From assembly GCA_039030395.1 (NCBI GenBank), contig JBCCEF010000002.1:1-64000 (forward strand): a DNA stretch of 64,000 bases. The letters are read 5' to 3'. The stretch comes from Acidobacteriota bacterium (GTDB taxonomy: Bacteria; Acidobacteriota; Thermoanaerobaculia; Multivoradales; JBCCEF01). The notes below the pieces were generated by a model that had not been told where the DNA came from, did not search any database, and saw nothing but the letters and a program-made list of their open reading frames with translations. Made by a program: the position numbers and the translations under genes. This document shows, piece after piece, positions 32,432-41,233 of this stretch (within the stretch, counting starts at the first letter, position 1; each line of letters opens with the position of its first letter).

Positions 32432-34192
32432 TCACTCCAGCAGCCTGCCGGCCACCTCGAAATCTTCGGCGTCGGCGAGGAGCTTTTCGAGTTCCGCCGG
32501 CACCGGCTCGACGGCGCGGCTCTCGACTCCGATTGCGCCGTCTTCTCCGCGGGTGGCGACGTAGTTGACCCGTTGCTCCGCTTCGGTGTCGGGATAGTCC
32601 GAGCGCTGGTGCGAGCCGCGACTTTCCTGGCGCAGCAGGGCGCCGCGCAGCGTCGCCTCGGCGCTGTCGAGGGAGCCGAGCAGGTCGAGGGCGAGCGCCA
32701 GGTCGCCGAAGCCTTCGGCGCTCGGCCGGACGTCCACCCGCTCAGCGGCCTGCCGCAGGTCGCCGATCCGTTCGAGCCCGGCCTCTAGTTTTTCTTGGCT
32801 GCGCACGACGCCGCAGTGTTCCCACATCAGGTCCCGTACCGCCCGCTGCAGCGGCCGCGCCAGCTCTTCGTCGTGCTTGGTCAGGCGGTCGAGTTCATCG
32901 TGGGCGGCGCGGATCACGGCGCGGCTGCGGCGCTGTAGATCGAGGTCGGCGGAATACTCCGCGGCGCTCTCGCCGGCGCGTTTGCCGAAGACCAGGATCT
33001 CGGCCAAGGAATTGCCGCCCAGGCGATTGGCGCCGTGTACGCCGCTGGTACATTCGCCGGCGGCGTAGAGGCCGCGCACGGCGGTGGCGTGGGTGGCCGG
33101 TTCGACCACCACGCCGCCCATCGTGTAGTGGGCCGTCGGCGCTACCTCCATCGGGTCCCGCGAGATGTCGAGCATCTGCGACTCCATGAACTGGCGGTAC
33201 ATGCGGGGCAACTTGTCGAGGATCTCGTCCTTCGTGCGGTGGCTGATGTCGAGGAACACGCCGCCGTTGTGGCTGCCCCGGCCCTCGACGATCTCGGTGT
33301 AGTTCGCCAGCGCCACCCGGTCGCGGGTCGAGAGTTCCATGCGCTCGGCGTCGTAGTTCGCCATGTAGCGCTCGCCCGCGGCGTTGAGCAGGTGACCGCC
33401 TTCGCCGCGTACGGCTTCGGTGACCAGGGTGCCGGCCATGGCCTCCGGGAACACCATGCCCGTGGGATGGAACTGCACCAGCTCCATGTCCGCCAGCCGG
33501 CAGCCGGCGTGCAGGGCCAGGCGCATCGCGTCGCCGGTGTTCTCGTCGCGCCGCGACGAGCTGCGCCGCCAGATGCGCGTGTGGCCGCCGGCCGCCAGCA
33601 CCACCGCGTCGGCCAGATAAACGGTGCGTTCGCCGGTGACGATGTCGAAGGCGAGGGCGCCGAAGCAAACGCCCTGGCCGTCGGAATCGTCCACCAGCAG
33701 GCGGGAGACGTACTGCTGGTCGTGAATCGGAATCTCCAGCTTTTCGACCCGGTCGGTCAGCGTATGGAGCAGGGCGCGGCCGGTGTAGTCGCCGGCATAG
33801 CAGGTGCGCCGGTATTTGTGGGCCCCGAAGTATCGTTGATCGAGCCGCCCTTCGTCAGTCTGGGCAAAGGGGGTTCCCCACTCGGCCATTTCCTGCACCC
33901 GCGCCGGCGCTTCGCGCACCAGCAGTTCAACGGCCTGAGGATCGGCCAGGTGGTAGCCCTCCTGGTAGGTGTCGACGAAATGCTGCTGCCAGGTGTCTTC
34001 GGCGTCTACCGTGGCGAGCACGGCGTTGATGCCGCCCGCCGCCAGCACCGTATGCGCGTCGTTGCGCATGCGTTTTCCGAGCACCACGACTTCAGCGCCG
34101 GCGTTGTGGGCCGCGATCGCCGAGCGCAGGCCGGCTCCGCCGGAGCCGATGATCAGGACGTTGGAGACGTTTCGCCGATGGTTGTTTTGCAT
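32432..34192 (-). CDS. Fumarate reductase/succinate dehydrogenase-type flavoprotein
   Basis: A 586-residue flavoprotein of the FrdA/SdhA/NadB family. It has the FAD loop VLIIGSGGAGLRSAIAAHNAG (given here in short), HTVLAAGGINAVL, the flavin region AVVLAAGGHTRIWRRSSS, VQFHPTGMVFPEAMAGTL, catalytic-region ARG-type GEGGHLLN and MELSTRDRVA, then HYTMGGVVVEPATHA, YAAGECTSGVHGANRLGGNS. A C-terminal helical domain follows. No iron-sulfur or membrane subunit gene is nearby, so it may be a soluble reductase or oxidase rather than a respiratory complex. L-aspartate oxidase is an alternative. An operator-like dyad lies about 110 bp upstream. Confidence 0.82.
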   Translation of the reverse strand: MQNNHRRNVSNVLIIGSGGAGLRSAIAAHNAGAEVVVLGKRMRNDAHTVLAAGGINAVLATVDAEDTWQQHFVDTYQEGYHLADPQAVELLVREAPARVQEMAEWGTPFAQTDEGRLDQRYFGAHKYRRTCYAGDYTGRALLHTLTDRVEKLEIPIHDQQYVSRLLVDDSDGQGVCFGALAFDIVTGERTVYLADAVVLAAGGHTRIWRRSSSRRDENTGDAMRLALHAGCRLADMELVQFHPTGMVFPEAMAGTLVTEAVRGEGGHLLNAAGERYMANYDAERMELSTRDRVALANYTEIVEGRGSHNGGVFLDISHRTKDEILDKLPRMYRQFMESQMLDISRDPMEVAPTAHYTMGGVVVEPATHATAVRGLYAAGECTSGVHGANRLGGNSLAEILVFGKRAGESAAEYSADLDLQRRSRAVIRAAHDELDRLTKHDEELARPLQRAVRDLMWEHCGVVRSQEKLEAGLERIGDLRQAAERVDVRPSAEGFGDLALALDLLGSLDSAEATLRGALLRQESRGSHQRSDYPDTEAEQRVNYVATRGEDGAIGVESRAVEPVPAELEKLLADAEDFEVAGRLLE

Positions 34193-34298
34193 GGTTCTAG
34201 ACCTTCCCGGGGTGTTTGCAAGCGGGTAGACCGCGCGATCCGCGGTTCGTTTTGGGTCCGTGCCGGAGGCCCATCACCGCAGGGCCGCCGTCGATATG

Positions 34299-34313
34299 GG
34301 ACAGATATAGTAC
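34299..34313. promoter_or_regulatory. Dyad operator candidate (site 4)
   Basis: GGACA-GATAT-AGTAC. The run GATATAGTAC resembles AATATAGTAC at site 3. It is the weakest of the five dyads as a palindrome. It lies about 110 bp before the flavoprotein start on the minus strand and about 140 bp before the divergent phosphatase gene; no TTGACA box is seen beside it. Confidence 0.4.
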
Positions 34314-34455
34314 GCTTTCGCGGCGCCCGCAAGGAGGCACCGGTGATCGGTCGTAGGCCGGGCCGTGCATCCGCCGGCAGCGCATCATCCTGAAGACATC
34401 GATCCACACCGCCGCCATCGGTTTCCCGTCCGCGGCTATATTCGAGGTGAAGAAC

Positions 34456-35181
34456 ATGCAATTGACGAAATGGCTCATCGGCCTTGCGCTGATCGTGACC
34501 CTGACCGCCTGCGCGGCACCGGAGTCGGCGGAGACCGCCGGCGAGGAACCGGCCGCCGCCGGTACCGAGACCACCGAGGACACGGCAAGCGAGGAAGCGC
34601 TCAGCTCCGGCGAGCAGGCCAACGCCGACTTCGAGGACCAGCTTTCCGGCGCCGACTTGCTCGCCGCGCTGCAGGCCGGCGGCCACATCATCTACTTCCG
34701 CCACGCCCAGACCGAGCGTGACTATGCGGATCAAGCGGATCCGAACATGAGCCTCGACGACTGCGAGTCGCAGCGCAAGCTGAGCGCCGCCGGCATCCAG
34801 GACGCCGAGGACATCGGGGCCGCCTTTACCGCCCAGGCGATTCCCGTCGGCCAGGTGGTGACGAGCGACTACTGTCGCGCCTGGCAGACGGCCGATCTGG
34901 CCTTCGGTCGTCACGAAAAAGACTCTCGGCTGAACTTCCTGCCCTTCGAGGAGTACACCGAGGCGCAGGTGGCGGAGATGAAGGCCAACCTGATGCCGCT
35001 GTTGACGCCGCAGCCGGAGAGCGGAACCAACACCGTCATCGTCGGCCATGACGATCTCTTCGAGGCGGCCACCGGGATCTACCCGGAGCCCCAGGGCATC
35101 GCCTATGTGCTGACGCCCGACGGCGAGGGCGGATTCGAGCTGGTGGCCAACGTGCTGCCGGCGGAATGGTCTGAACTCTAG
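34456..35181 (+). CDS. Histidine-phosphatase-family lipoprotein
   Basis: A 241-residue protein. The signal ends in lipobox LTAC (about residue 19), then an acidic Ala/Glu/Thr-rich linker (about 20-70), then a histidine phosphatase domain with IIYFRHAQTERD (catalytic His near 83), the second Arg in TSDYCRAWQTADL and the late His in VIVGHDDLFEA. The RHxQT and GH pairs keep the core residues, so it may be active on an extracytoplasmic phosphate ester. The ATG at 34456 follows GAGGTGAAG; a GTG three codons earlier is less likely. It is divergent from the flavoprotein gene and ends at a long hairpin. Confidence 0.78.
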   Translation: MQLTKWLIGLALIVTLTACAAPESAETAGEEPAAAGTETTEDTASEEALSSGEQANADFEDQLSGADLLAALQAGGHIIYFRHAQTERDYADQADPNMSLDDCESQRKLSAAGIQDAEDIGAAFTAQAIPVGQVVTSDYCRAWQTADLAFGRHEKDSRLNFLPFEEYTEAQVAEMKANLMPLLTPQPESGTNTVIVGHDDLFEAATGIYPEPQGIAYVLTPDGEGGFELVANVLPAEWSEL

Positions 35182-35208
35182 CCACCGGAATTCCTCGCGG
35201 GTCCGGAC

Positions 35209-35250
35209 GGCGGAGTCGAGGAGCGGTGATTGACCGCTCCTCGACCGCCG
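35209..35250. terminator. Strong bidirectional hairpin
   Basis: GTCGAGGAGCGGT (35215-35227), loop GATTG, then ACCGCTCCTCGAC (35233-35245): a perfect 13-bp stem that extends outward through CGGCGG/CGCCG with one bulge. It separates the converging phosphatase and TonB receptor genes. Confidence 0.65.
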
Positions 35251-35298
35251 AACCCGTCTGCGGCGTCGGCGCTCGACTCTCTCGACCGATGCCTCCGA

Positions 35299-37614
35299 TC
35301 AGAAGCGGAAGATGACCTGCACCCCCGCCTGGCGCGGATTGCCGTAGGTACCGAGGCGACCGCTCGGGCCGCCCTCGAAAGAGGTGACGAGGTACAGCTC
35401 GTCGGTGGCGTTCTGAACGAATCCCAAGATCGAGTAGAGGGCCGTTTCGTAACCGCCGCGGAAGTTGAGCAGGGTGCGAGAATTGGCGATGAACTCGGGA
35501 TCGTTCTGCACCTGGGCGAAGGCTTCGGACTGATAGCCGACGTCGCCGTGCACAAACCAACCGCCGCCGAAGCGATAGTTGAAGCCCAGGGCGGCGGTCC
35601 ACTCCGGCGCCAGGGAGAAGCGATTGCCGGAAAGGTCGCCCTGCTCGGCGCTCTGGAAGTCGGTGAACTCCGTGTGGGCATAGCCGAGGGAACCGTACAT
35701 GTCCCACGCCGCCAGCGGCCGATAGCCGAAATCGATCTCGACGCCGTGAATCTCCGACTCGCCGGCATTGACCGTCAGGAAGTCGAAGCTGCTCGGAGTC
35801 ACCTGAACGCTCACCTGCTGATCGGTCCAGCGACCGGCGTAGAGGTTGGTGTTGACGGTCAAGCGCTGGTCCAGCCCCTGAGACCGCAGCGAGAACTCCA
35901 CCAGGTCGAGGGTTTCCGGATCGTATTCGTTGAAGCGTCCCACCAGGGTCACCGTGGCGCCGCCGGCGCGGTAGCCGCGCTTGTAGAACAGCGACCCGGT
36001 GAGGTTCTCGCTGAATTCGTAGCTGACTCCGGCCTCCGGTAGAAAGGCGTCGTAGTCGGACTCCGAATCGTTGATCGAGGTGCCGGCCTGGGACAGCAGT
36101 ACGGCGTTCACCGCCGCGACGGCACCGGCGAGCTGCGGCGGCAGCAGGCTGGGGTCCGGTAGCTGCGCCAGCGACTCGGGCGCGGGCACGGTGGTCACCG
36201 ACTCGAAGGAGTCCAGTTCCTCGCGATCCCAGCGCACACCGGCGAAGGCCCGCCAGCGATCGGACAGATTCCAGTCCCAGTGGCCGAAGGTCGCGAAGTT
36301 GGTGGTGACGATGTCGAACGGCGTTTCCAGGGTGATGCCGACGGTCTCCGGGTAGAGGAAGAGCAAGAACTCGGGCACGCCGAGTTCCCGGGAGGTGACG
36401 TTGACCCGGCCGAAGGTGCGGCCGGCGATGTCGACTTCCGTGTAATAGAGCCCTAAGACCCCTCGGCTGCTGTCGCCGGTGAATTCGAAACGCACGTCCT
36501 GGGCCCAGTTTTCATCCAAAGAGTCGCGGGTGGAAAAGGCGTTGCCGCCGCCGGGCCCGGTATCGTTGTCGCTGGTCTGCCGGTAGTCGGAATCGAGTAC
36601 CGAGGAGATCGAGCGCAGGGTCCAGCGATCGCTGAGCCCCCAACTCAGATCCGACGACAGCACCAGGGTGTCGTTCTCCACAAAGGTGTCGACGTTCGAG
36701 GCGTTGATGCGGTCGCCGCCGAAGGCGAGATCGACCACGTCACTGCCCCGGACGGTCTCGCCGTACTGGGCGGAGAGCAGCATGGTGAAGTTGCTCGCCG
36801 ACGGAGACTGATAGAGGTACTTCATGCGCATGGTGAGGTTTTCGCGGCCGTCGAAGTCGTCCTCGCCGAGGGTCGGATTGGTGACGAAGCCGTCGCTGTT
36901 CCAGGATTCGGCGGTGAAGCGGAGGGCGGAGCGGTCGCTCACCGGCAGATTGACCATGCCCGCCGCTTCCCAGGTCGCATCCTCGGCGAAGCCCACGCGC
37001 CATTGGCTCTCGTTGCGGAGCACCGGGTCTTTGGTCGACAGTACGATGGCGCCGGCCAGGGCGTTGCGCCCGACGTTGGTGGTCTGGGGGCCGCGCAGGA
37101 TCTCGATCTGATCGACGTCCCAAAGCTGGGTCGGGCCAACCCGCTTGGCGAGACCGGTGAGCGCCACGCCGTCGACGTAGTAGCTACCGAGTTCGCCGAT
37201 GCCGCCGGTACCGACGCTGGTGTGGTTGATGCCGCGGATGCCGAAGCCCTCGCCGTTGGCGATCGGATAAGCATTGGCCGTCTGGTTGAAGACATCCTGC
37301 AGCTCACGGGCACCGGCATCGGTGAGGGTGTCGGCGTTCCATACGGCGACGCTTTCCGGCGTGTCCTGGAGGCTGTCTTCGATCAGGCTACCGGTCACCA
37401 TGATGGTCTCGTAGATCTCGTCTTCCGGCTGTGCCCCTTCTTCAGCGGCGCTCGACGAGTCGGTGGCGACTTCTTCCCCGGACCCTTCGGCGACCGGCGA
37501 CCGGCTTGTGGTCGACCCTTCGCCGGGCTCCTGTGAAAAGGCGCTCGGGACCCAGGCCCAGAATCCCAACAGGGTCCATATGATCACGACAACTAAAGTA
37601 CGAGTGGCAGACAT
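35299..37614 (-). CDS. TonB-dependent outer-membrane receptor C
   Basis: A 771-residue receptor. The ATG at 37614 has AAGAGGA upstream. A signal peptide (about 1-28, ending SAFSQ) leads to a Ser/Glu/Thr-rich linker and the TonB-box-like IYETIMVTGSLIEDS. The plug has FGIRGINHTSVGTGG, VDQIEILRGPQTTNVGRNALAG and AIVLSTKDPV; the barrel ends VIFRF with the usual terminal Phe. Its plug resembles receptors for complex organic substrates more than receptors A and B. The nearby MmgE/PrpD, flavoprotein and nitroreductase genes hint that its ligand may be their substrate. Its promoter carries a TTGACA-dyad (site 5). Confidence 0.9.
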   Translation of the reverse strand: MSATRTLVVVIIWTLLGFWAWVPSAFSQEPGEGSTTSRSPVAEGSGEEVATDSSSAAEEGAQPEDEIYETIMVTGSLIEDSLQDTPESVAVWNADTLTDAGARELQDVFNQTANAYPIANGEGFGIRGINHTSVGTGGIGELGSYYVDGVALTGLAKRVGPTQLWDVDQIEILRGPQTTNVGRNALAGAIVLSTKDPVLRNESQWRVGFAEDATWEAAGMVNLPVSDRSALRFTAESWNSDGFVTNPTLGEDDFDGRENLTMRMKYLYQSPSASNFTMLLSAQYGETVRGSDVVDLAFGGDRINASNVDTFVENDTLVLSSDLSWGLSDRWTLRSISSVLDSDYRQTSDNDTGPGGGNAFSTRDSLDENWAQDVRFEFTGDSSRGVLGLYYTEVDIAGRTFGRVNVTSRELGVPEFLLFLYPETVGITLETPFDIVTTNFATFGHWDWNLSDRWRAFAGVRWDREELDSFESVTTVPAPESLAQLPDPSLLPPQLAGAVAAVNAVLLSQAGTSINDSESDYDAFLPEAGVSYEFSENLTGSLFYKRGYRAGGATVTLVGRFNEYDPETLDLVEFSLRSQGLDQRLTVNTNLYAGRWTDQQVSVQVTPSSFDFLTVNAGESEIHGVEIDFGYRPLAAWDMYGSLGYAHTEFTDFQSAEQGDLSGNRFSLAPEWTAALGFNYRFGGGWFVHGDVGYQSEAFAQVQNDPEFIANSRTLLNFRGGYETALYSILGFVQNATDELYLVTSFEGGPSGRLGTYGNPRQAGVQVIFRF

Positions 37615-37736
37615 AAGAATCCTCTTCACCCCCGAGTGGGGGGAGACGCCGGCGTGCTTCACAGCGAAGGGCGCGGGCTCAGTGGCTAGTGAGTGGGGAT
37701 GCTAGAAATTCCCGTCTCGACGACGATGCCAATACT

Positions 37737-37761
37737 GGACTTGTCCGGTCCAGATTGTCAA
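37737..37761 (-). promoter_or_regulatory. TTGACA box plus dyad operator (site 5)
   Basis: On the minus strand TTGACA (37761-37756), ATCT, then GGACC-GGACA-AGTCC (37751-37737). The distances match sites 1 and 2 exactly and face the TonB receptor that starts at 37614. On the plus strand CTGGAC and GTCCAG (37735-37753) form an inverted repeat. The bases TGCCAATACTGGAC (37727-37740) are identical to 31103-31116 at site 3. Confidence 0.6.
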
Positions 37762-37898
37762 GCGTCCGTCGGCTGGCATCGTCGCCCTCGAGAAGTCGGT
37801 TGAATTGGCTCGCCCTCGCCTGGTAGAACACCTACGAACATCGAGCCGAAAGGCTCGTCGCGCCGCGATCAGCACTTCATCGACTGGGCCGAGGACGC

Positions 37899-38948
37899 AT
37901 GAAAAAAGAGAGAATATTGACCGGGGACCGACCCACCGGCAGGCTCCACCTGGGCCACTACGTCGGCAGCCTGAAAAATCGGGTTTCCCTTCATCGGCGA
38001 TACGAGACCTACCTCATCATCGCCGACCTGCACATGCTCACCACCCGCAATTCGGTGGCCGACATTCGGTCCACCAGAGCGATGGCGACGGAACTCGTCC
38101 TCGATTCCCTGGCGGCGGGTATCGAGCCCGAAAACGCGACCTTCTACCTGCAGTCCGCGATTCCGGAAGTGGCGGAAATGAACCTCCTGTTTCAAAACCT
38201 CACCACCGTCTCCCGCCTGTCGCGCATCCCCAGCCTGAAGGAAATGGCCGTTGCCGCCGGCCGCTCCGAGATGCCCTACGGCCTCCTCGGGTACCCGGTT
38301 CTACAGGCGGCCGACATTCTCTGCGTCCGGGCCCATCTCGTGCCGGTGGGAAAGGACAATGCCGCCCATGTGGAGATCACCCGGGAGATCGCGCGGCGAT
38401 TCAATCAAAAATACGGCGAGGTTTTTCCCGTGCCGGAAGTCCTGGTGGGAGAGGTGCCGACCCTCGTCGGCACCGACGGCAGCGCGAAAATGAGCAAGAG
38501 TCTCGGCAACTCGATCCTGCTGTCGGACGACGCCAAGACGGTCGAGAAGAAGGTTCGCTCGATGTACACCGATCCCAACCGGACCCGCGCCGATGTGCCC
38601 GGCCGGGTCGAAGGCAACCCGGTATTCATTTACCACCAGACCTTCAACTCGAATCGCGAAGAAGTCGAAGACCTGAAGGCCCGCTACCGCCAAGGCGCCG
38701 TTGGCGATGTCGAGGTGAAAGACCGTCTGGCCCGGGCGCTCAATGCGTTTCTGATGCCGTTTCGGGAACGCCGGAAAGTTTACGAAGAGACTCCCGGATT
38801 GGTGGAAGAGCTGATCTACGAAGGCACCGAGCGCACGCGACGGGAGGCGCAGGCGACCCTCAAGGAAATGAAGAAAGCCATGGGCCTCGCCAGCGTATGG
38901 AACGGCATCCGGCGCAAAGCCGAGAAGAGCAGAAAACGCCGGCAGTGA
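37899..38948 (+). CDS. trpS: Tryptophanyl-tRNA synthetase
   Basis: A 349-residue class I aminoacyl-tRNA synthetase that loads tRNA-Trp. The HIGH-type motif is [12 protein letters not shown] (about residues 14-25), [11 protein letters not shown] follows, and [10 protein letters not shown] (about 197-206) is the KMSKS loop. [22 protein letters not shown] is the Trp pocket region, shown here near residues 132-153. Length and order are normal for bacterial TrpRS. GAGGACGC precedes the ATG. It converges on parC with only 10 bp between stops. The upstream gap is shared with TonB receptor C and holds site 5, whose control probably concerns the receptor only. Confidence 0.95.
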   Translation: MKKERILTGDRPTGRLHLGHYVGSLKNRVSLHRRYETYLIIADLHMLTTRNSVADIRSTRAMATELVLDSLAAGIEPENATFYLQSAIPEVAEMNLLFQNLTTVSRLSRIPSLKEMAVAAGRSEMPYGLLGYPVLQAADILCVRAHLVPVGKDNAAHVEITREIARRFNQKYGEVFPVPEVLVGEVPTLVGTDGSAKMSKSLGNSILLSDDAKTVEKKVRSMYTDPNRTRADVPGRVEGNPVFIYHQTFNSNREEVEDLKARYRQGAVGDVEVKDRLARALNAFLMPFRERRKVYEETPGLVEELIYEGTERTRREAQATLKEMKKAMGLASVWNGIRRKAEKSRKRRQ

Positions 38949-38958
38949 GCAGCATGGG

Positions 38959-41217
38959 CTAGACCACCTCCAACCCCCAAACATTCTGGAACCCTCGCGG
39001 CAGCTTGCTGCCGCGGTTGGCGCGGTTGCCGTGGAAGGGTTCCAGCTCCGCGGCGCTGAAGTGGATGTAGCGCTTTCCGGCGTGGACGCGGAGAGTGCCG
39101 TTGGCCGGTAAGGCGACCACCGCCGCCATCACCTCGTCGCCGGCGGCGAGGCGCTTCTTGGGGATGTTCAAGATCTTGTTCCCTTTGCCGCGGGCCAGCT
39201 CCGGCAGGTCGGCGAGCGGAAACACCAGCAGGTAGCCGGCGGTGGAGACGGCGGCCACCAGGGCGCCGTCCGTGCCTTCGGGCAGCGGCGCCGGCTTCAA
39301 GGGCAGCGAGCCCTTCGGCAGGGTGAGGAGCGCCTTGCCCTTGGACAGCCGCGTGACCATCTCGCCGAAGCGGCCGACGAAGCCGTAGCCAGCGTCCGAA
39401 GCGAGCAAGAAGCGGTCGTCGTCGGCGCCCATCAGCACCGCCGTGAAGGAGGCGCCGACCGGCGGCGAGAGCGAGCCGGTCAGCGGCTCGCCGTGGCCGC
39501 GGGCGGAGGGTAGGGTGTGCGCCGACAGGGCGTAGGAGCGGCCGGCCGAGTCGAGGAACACCGCCGGCTGGTTGCTCTTGCCGCGGGCGGCGTGGAGGTA
39601 GGCGTCGCCGGCCTTGTAGGTCAACTCTGCGGCGTCCACGTCGTGGCCTTTGGCGCCGCGCACCCAGCCGCGCTCGGAGATCACCACCGTCACCGGCTCG
39701 GAGGGCAGGAGATCGGCTTCCGAGTAGGCCTGGGCGGCTTCCCGCTCTTGGATCGGCGAGCGTCGCTCGTCGCCGTATTTCTCGGCGTCTGCCTCCAGCT
39801 CTTCGCGCACCTGTTTCCGCAGCCGCGCCTTGGATTTCAAGATGCGGTCGAGGTGGTCGCGCTCGGCCATCAGCTCGTCCTGCTCGCCGCGGATCTTCAT
39901 TTCTTCGAGGCGCGAGAGATAGCGCAGCTTCAGTTCCAGAATCGCTTCCGCCTGGGTGTCCGTCAGTTCGAAGCGCTTCATCAGCACCGGCTTGGGTTTT
40001 TCCTCCTGGCGGATGATGGCGATCACTTCGTCGATGTTGAGGAACGCGACGAGGAAGCCTTCCAGGATGTGCAGCCGCTCGGACACTTTGTCGAAGCGGT
40101 ATTGCAGGCGCCGGCGCACCGTCTCGGTGCGGAAGGTGAGCCACTCCTTGAGCAGCGTCTTCAAATCGTAGAGCCGCGGCTTACCCGAAAGGCCGATGGC
40201 GTTCATGTTCACCCGGTAGCTCTTCTCGAGGTCCGTCGAGGCAAACAGGTGGCCCATCAGGCGGTCGGCGTCCACCCGGTTGGAGCGCAATTCCAGCACC
40301 AGCCGGGTGGGGTTCTCGTGGTCCGATTCGTCGCGCAGATCGTCCACCCAGGGCAGCTTTTTAGCCTGCATTTGGGCGGCGATTTGGGAAAGCACCTTGC
40401 TCCCGGAGACCTGGTAAGGCAGGGCATCGATCACCACCGTTTCGGAGTCTTCCCGCCGCCAGGCGGCGCGCAGTCGAAGGGAGCCGTGGCCGGTTTTGTA
40501 CATGCCGGCGATCTCTTCCGGCGGGGTGATGATCTCGGCCTCGGTGGGGAAGTCCGGCGCCGGCAGGTGCTCTAGCAGTGCGGCCGTTTCCGCTTTGGGG
40601 TGTTCGAGCAGATGGACGGTCGCCGCCACCAGCTCCTTGAGGTTGTGCGGCGGAATGTCCGTCGCCAGGCCGACGGCGATGCCCGAGGCGCCGTTCAACA
40701 GCACGTGCGGCAGGCGCGACGGCAGGATGGTCGGCTCGCGCAGGGTGCCGTCGAAGTTGTTGCCCCACTCGATGGTGCCCTGGCCGAGTTCCGACAGCAG
40801 GGTCTCTGCGAAGCGGGTCAGCCGCGACTCGGTGTAGCGCATGGCGGCGAAGGACTTGGGATCGTCCGGCGAGCCCCAGTTGCCCTGGCCGTCGACCAGC
40901 GGGTAGCGGAAGCTGAACGATTGCGCCATCAACACCATCGCCTCGTAGCAGGCGCTGTCGCCGTGGGGGTGAAACTTACCGAGGACGTCGCCGACGGTGC
41001 GGGCGGACTTCTTGAACTTGGCGGCGGCGGATAGGCCGAGTTCGGACATGGCGTAGACGATGCGCCGCTGCACCGGCTTCAAGCCATCGGCGATGTGCGG
41101 CAGGGCGCGGTCCAGCACCACGTACATCGAGTAGTCGAGGTACGCCTTTTCGGCGAAGTCCGCGAGGGGTCGCTCTTCCGGCGCGTCGATGTCGATTGGC
41201 TCGATTCCGTCCGTCAT
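38959..41217 (-). CDS. parC: DNA topoisomerase IV subunit A
   Basis: A 752-residue type IIA topoisomerase A subunit. [22 protein letters not shown] (given in part) and the catalytic region [25 protein letters not shown] are seen, with the active Tyr in [11 protein letters not shown] near residue 120. The [13 protein letters not shown] block and the compact C-terminal domain with WVRGAKGHD fit ParC of the E. coli type rather than GyrA (no full GyrA box repeats). Together with ParE it separates linked daughter chromosomes. The ATG at 41217 follows a GAGG site; the longer frame upstream lacks family sequence. It is 16 bp after parE, so one operon. Confidence 0.92.
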   Translation of the reverse strand: MTDGIEPIDIDAPEERPLADFAEKAYLDYSMYVVLDRALPHIADGLKPVQRRIVYAMSELGLSAAAKFKKSARTVGDVLGKFHPHGDSACYEAMVLMAQSFSFRYPLVDGQGNWGSPDDPKSFAAMRYTESRLTRFAETLLSELGQGTIEWGNNFDGTLREPTILPSRLPHVLLNGASGIAVGLATDIPPHNLKELVAATVHLLEHPKAETAALLEHLPAPDFPTEAEIITPPEEIAGMYKTGHGSLRLRAAWRREDSETVVIDALPYQVSGSKVLSQIAAQMQAKKLPWVDDLRDESDHENPTRLVLELRSNRVDADRLMGHLFASTDLEKSYRVNMNAIGLSGKPRLYDLKTLLKEWLTFRTETVRRRLQYRFDKVSERLHILEGFLVAFLNIDEVIAIIRQEEKPKPVLMKRFELTDTQAEAILELKLRYLSRLEEMKIRGEQDELMAERDHLDRILKSKARLRKQVREELEADAEKYGDERRSPIQEREAAQAYSEADLLPSEPVTVVISERGWVRGAKGHDVDAAELTYKAGDAYLHAARGKSNQPAVFLDSAGRSYALSAHTLPSARGHGEPLTGSLSPPVGASFTAVLMGADDDRFLLASDAGYGFVGRFGEMVTRLSKGKALLTLPKGSLPLKPAPLPEGTDGALVAAVSTAGYLLVFPLADLPELARGKGNKILNIPKKRLAAGDEVMAAVVALPANGTLRVHAGKRYIHFSAAELEPFHGNRANRGSKLPRGFQNVWGLEVV

Positions 41218-41233
41218 GGAGACCTCTAGCCCT

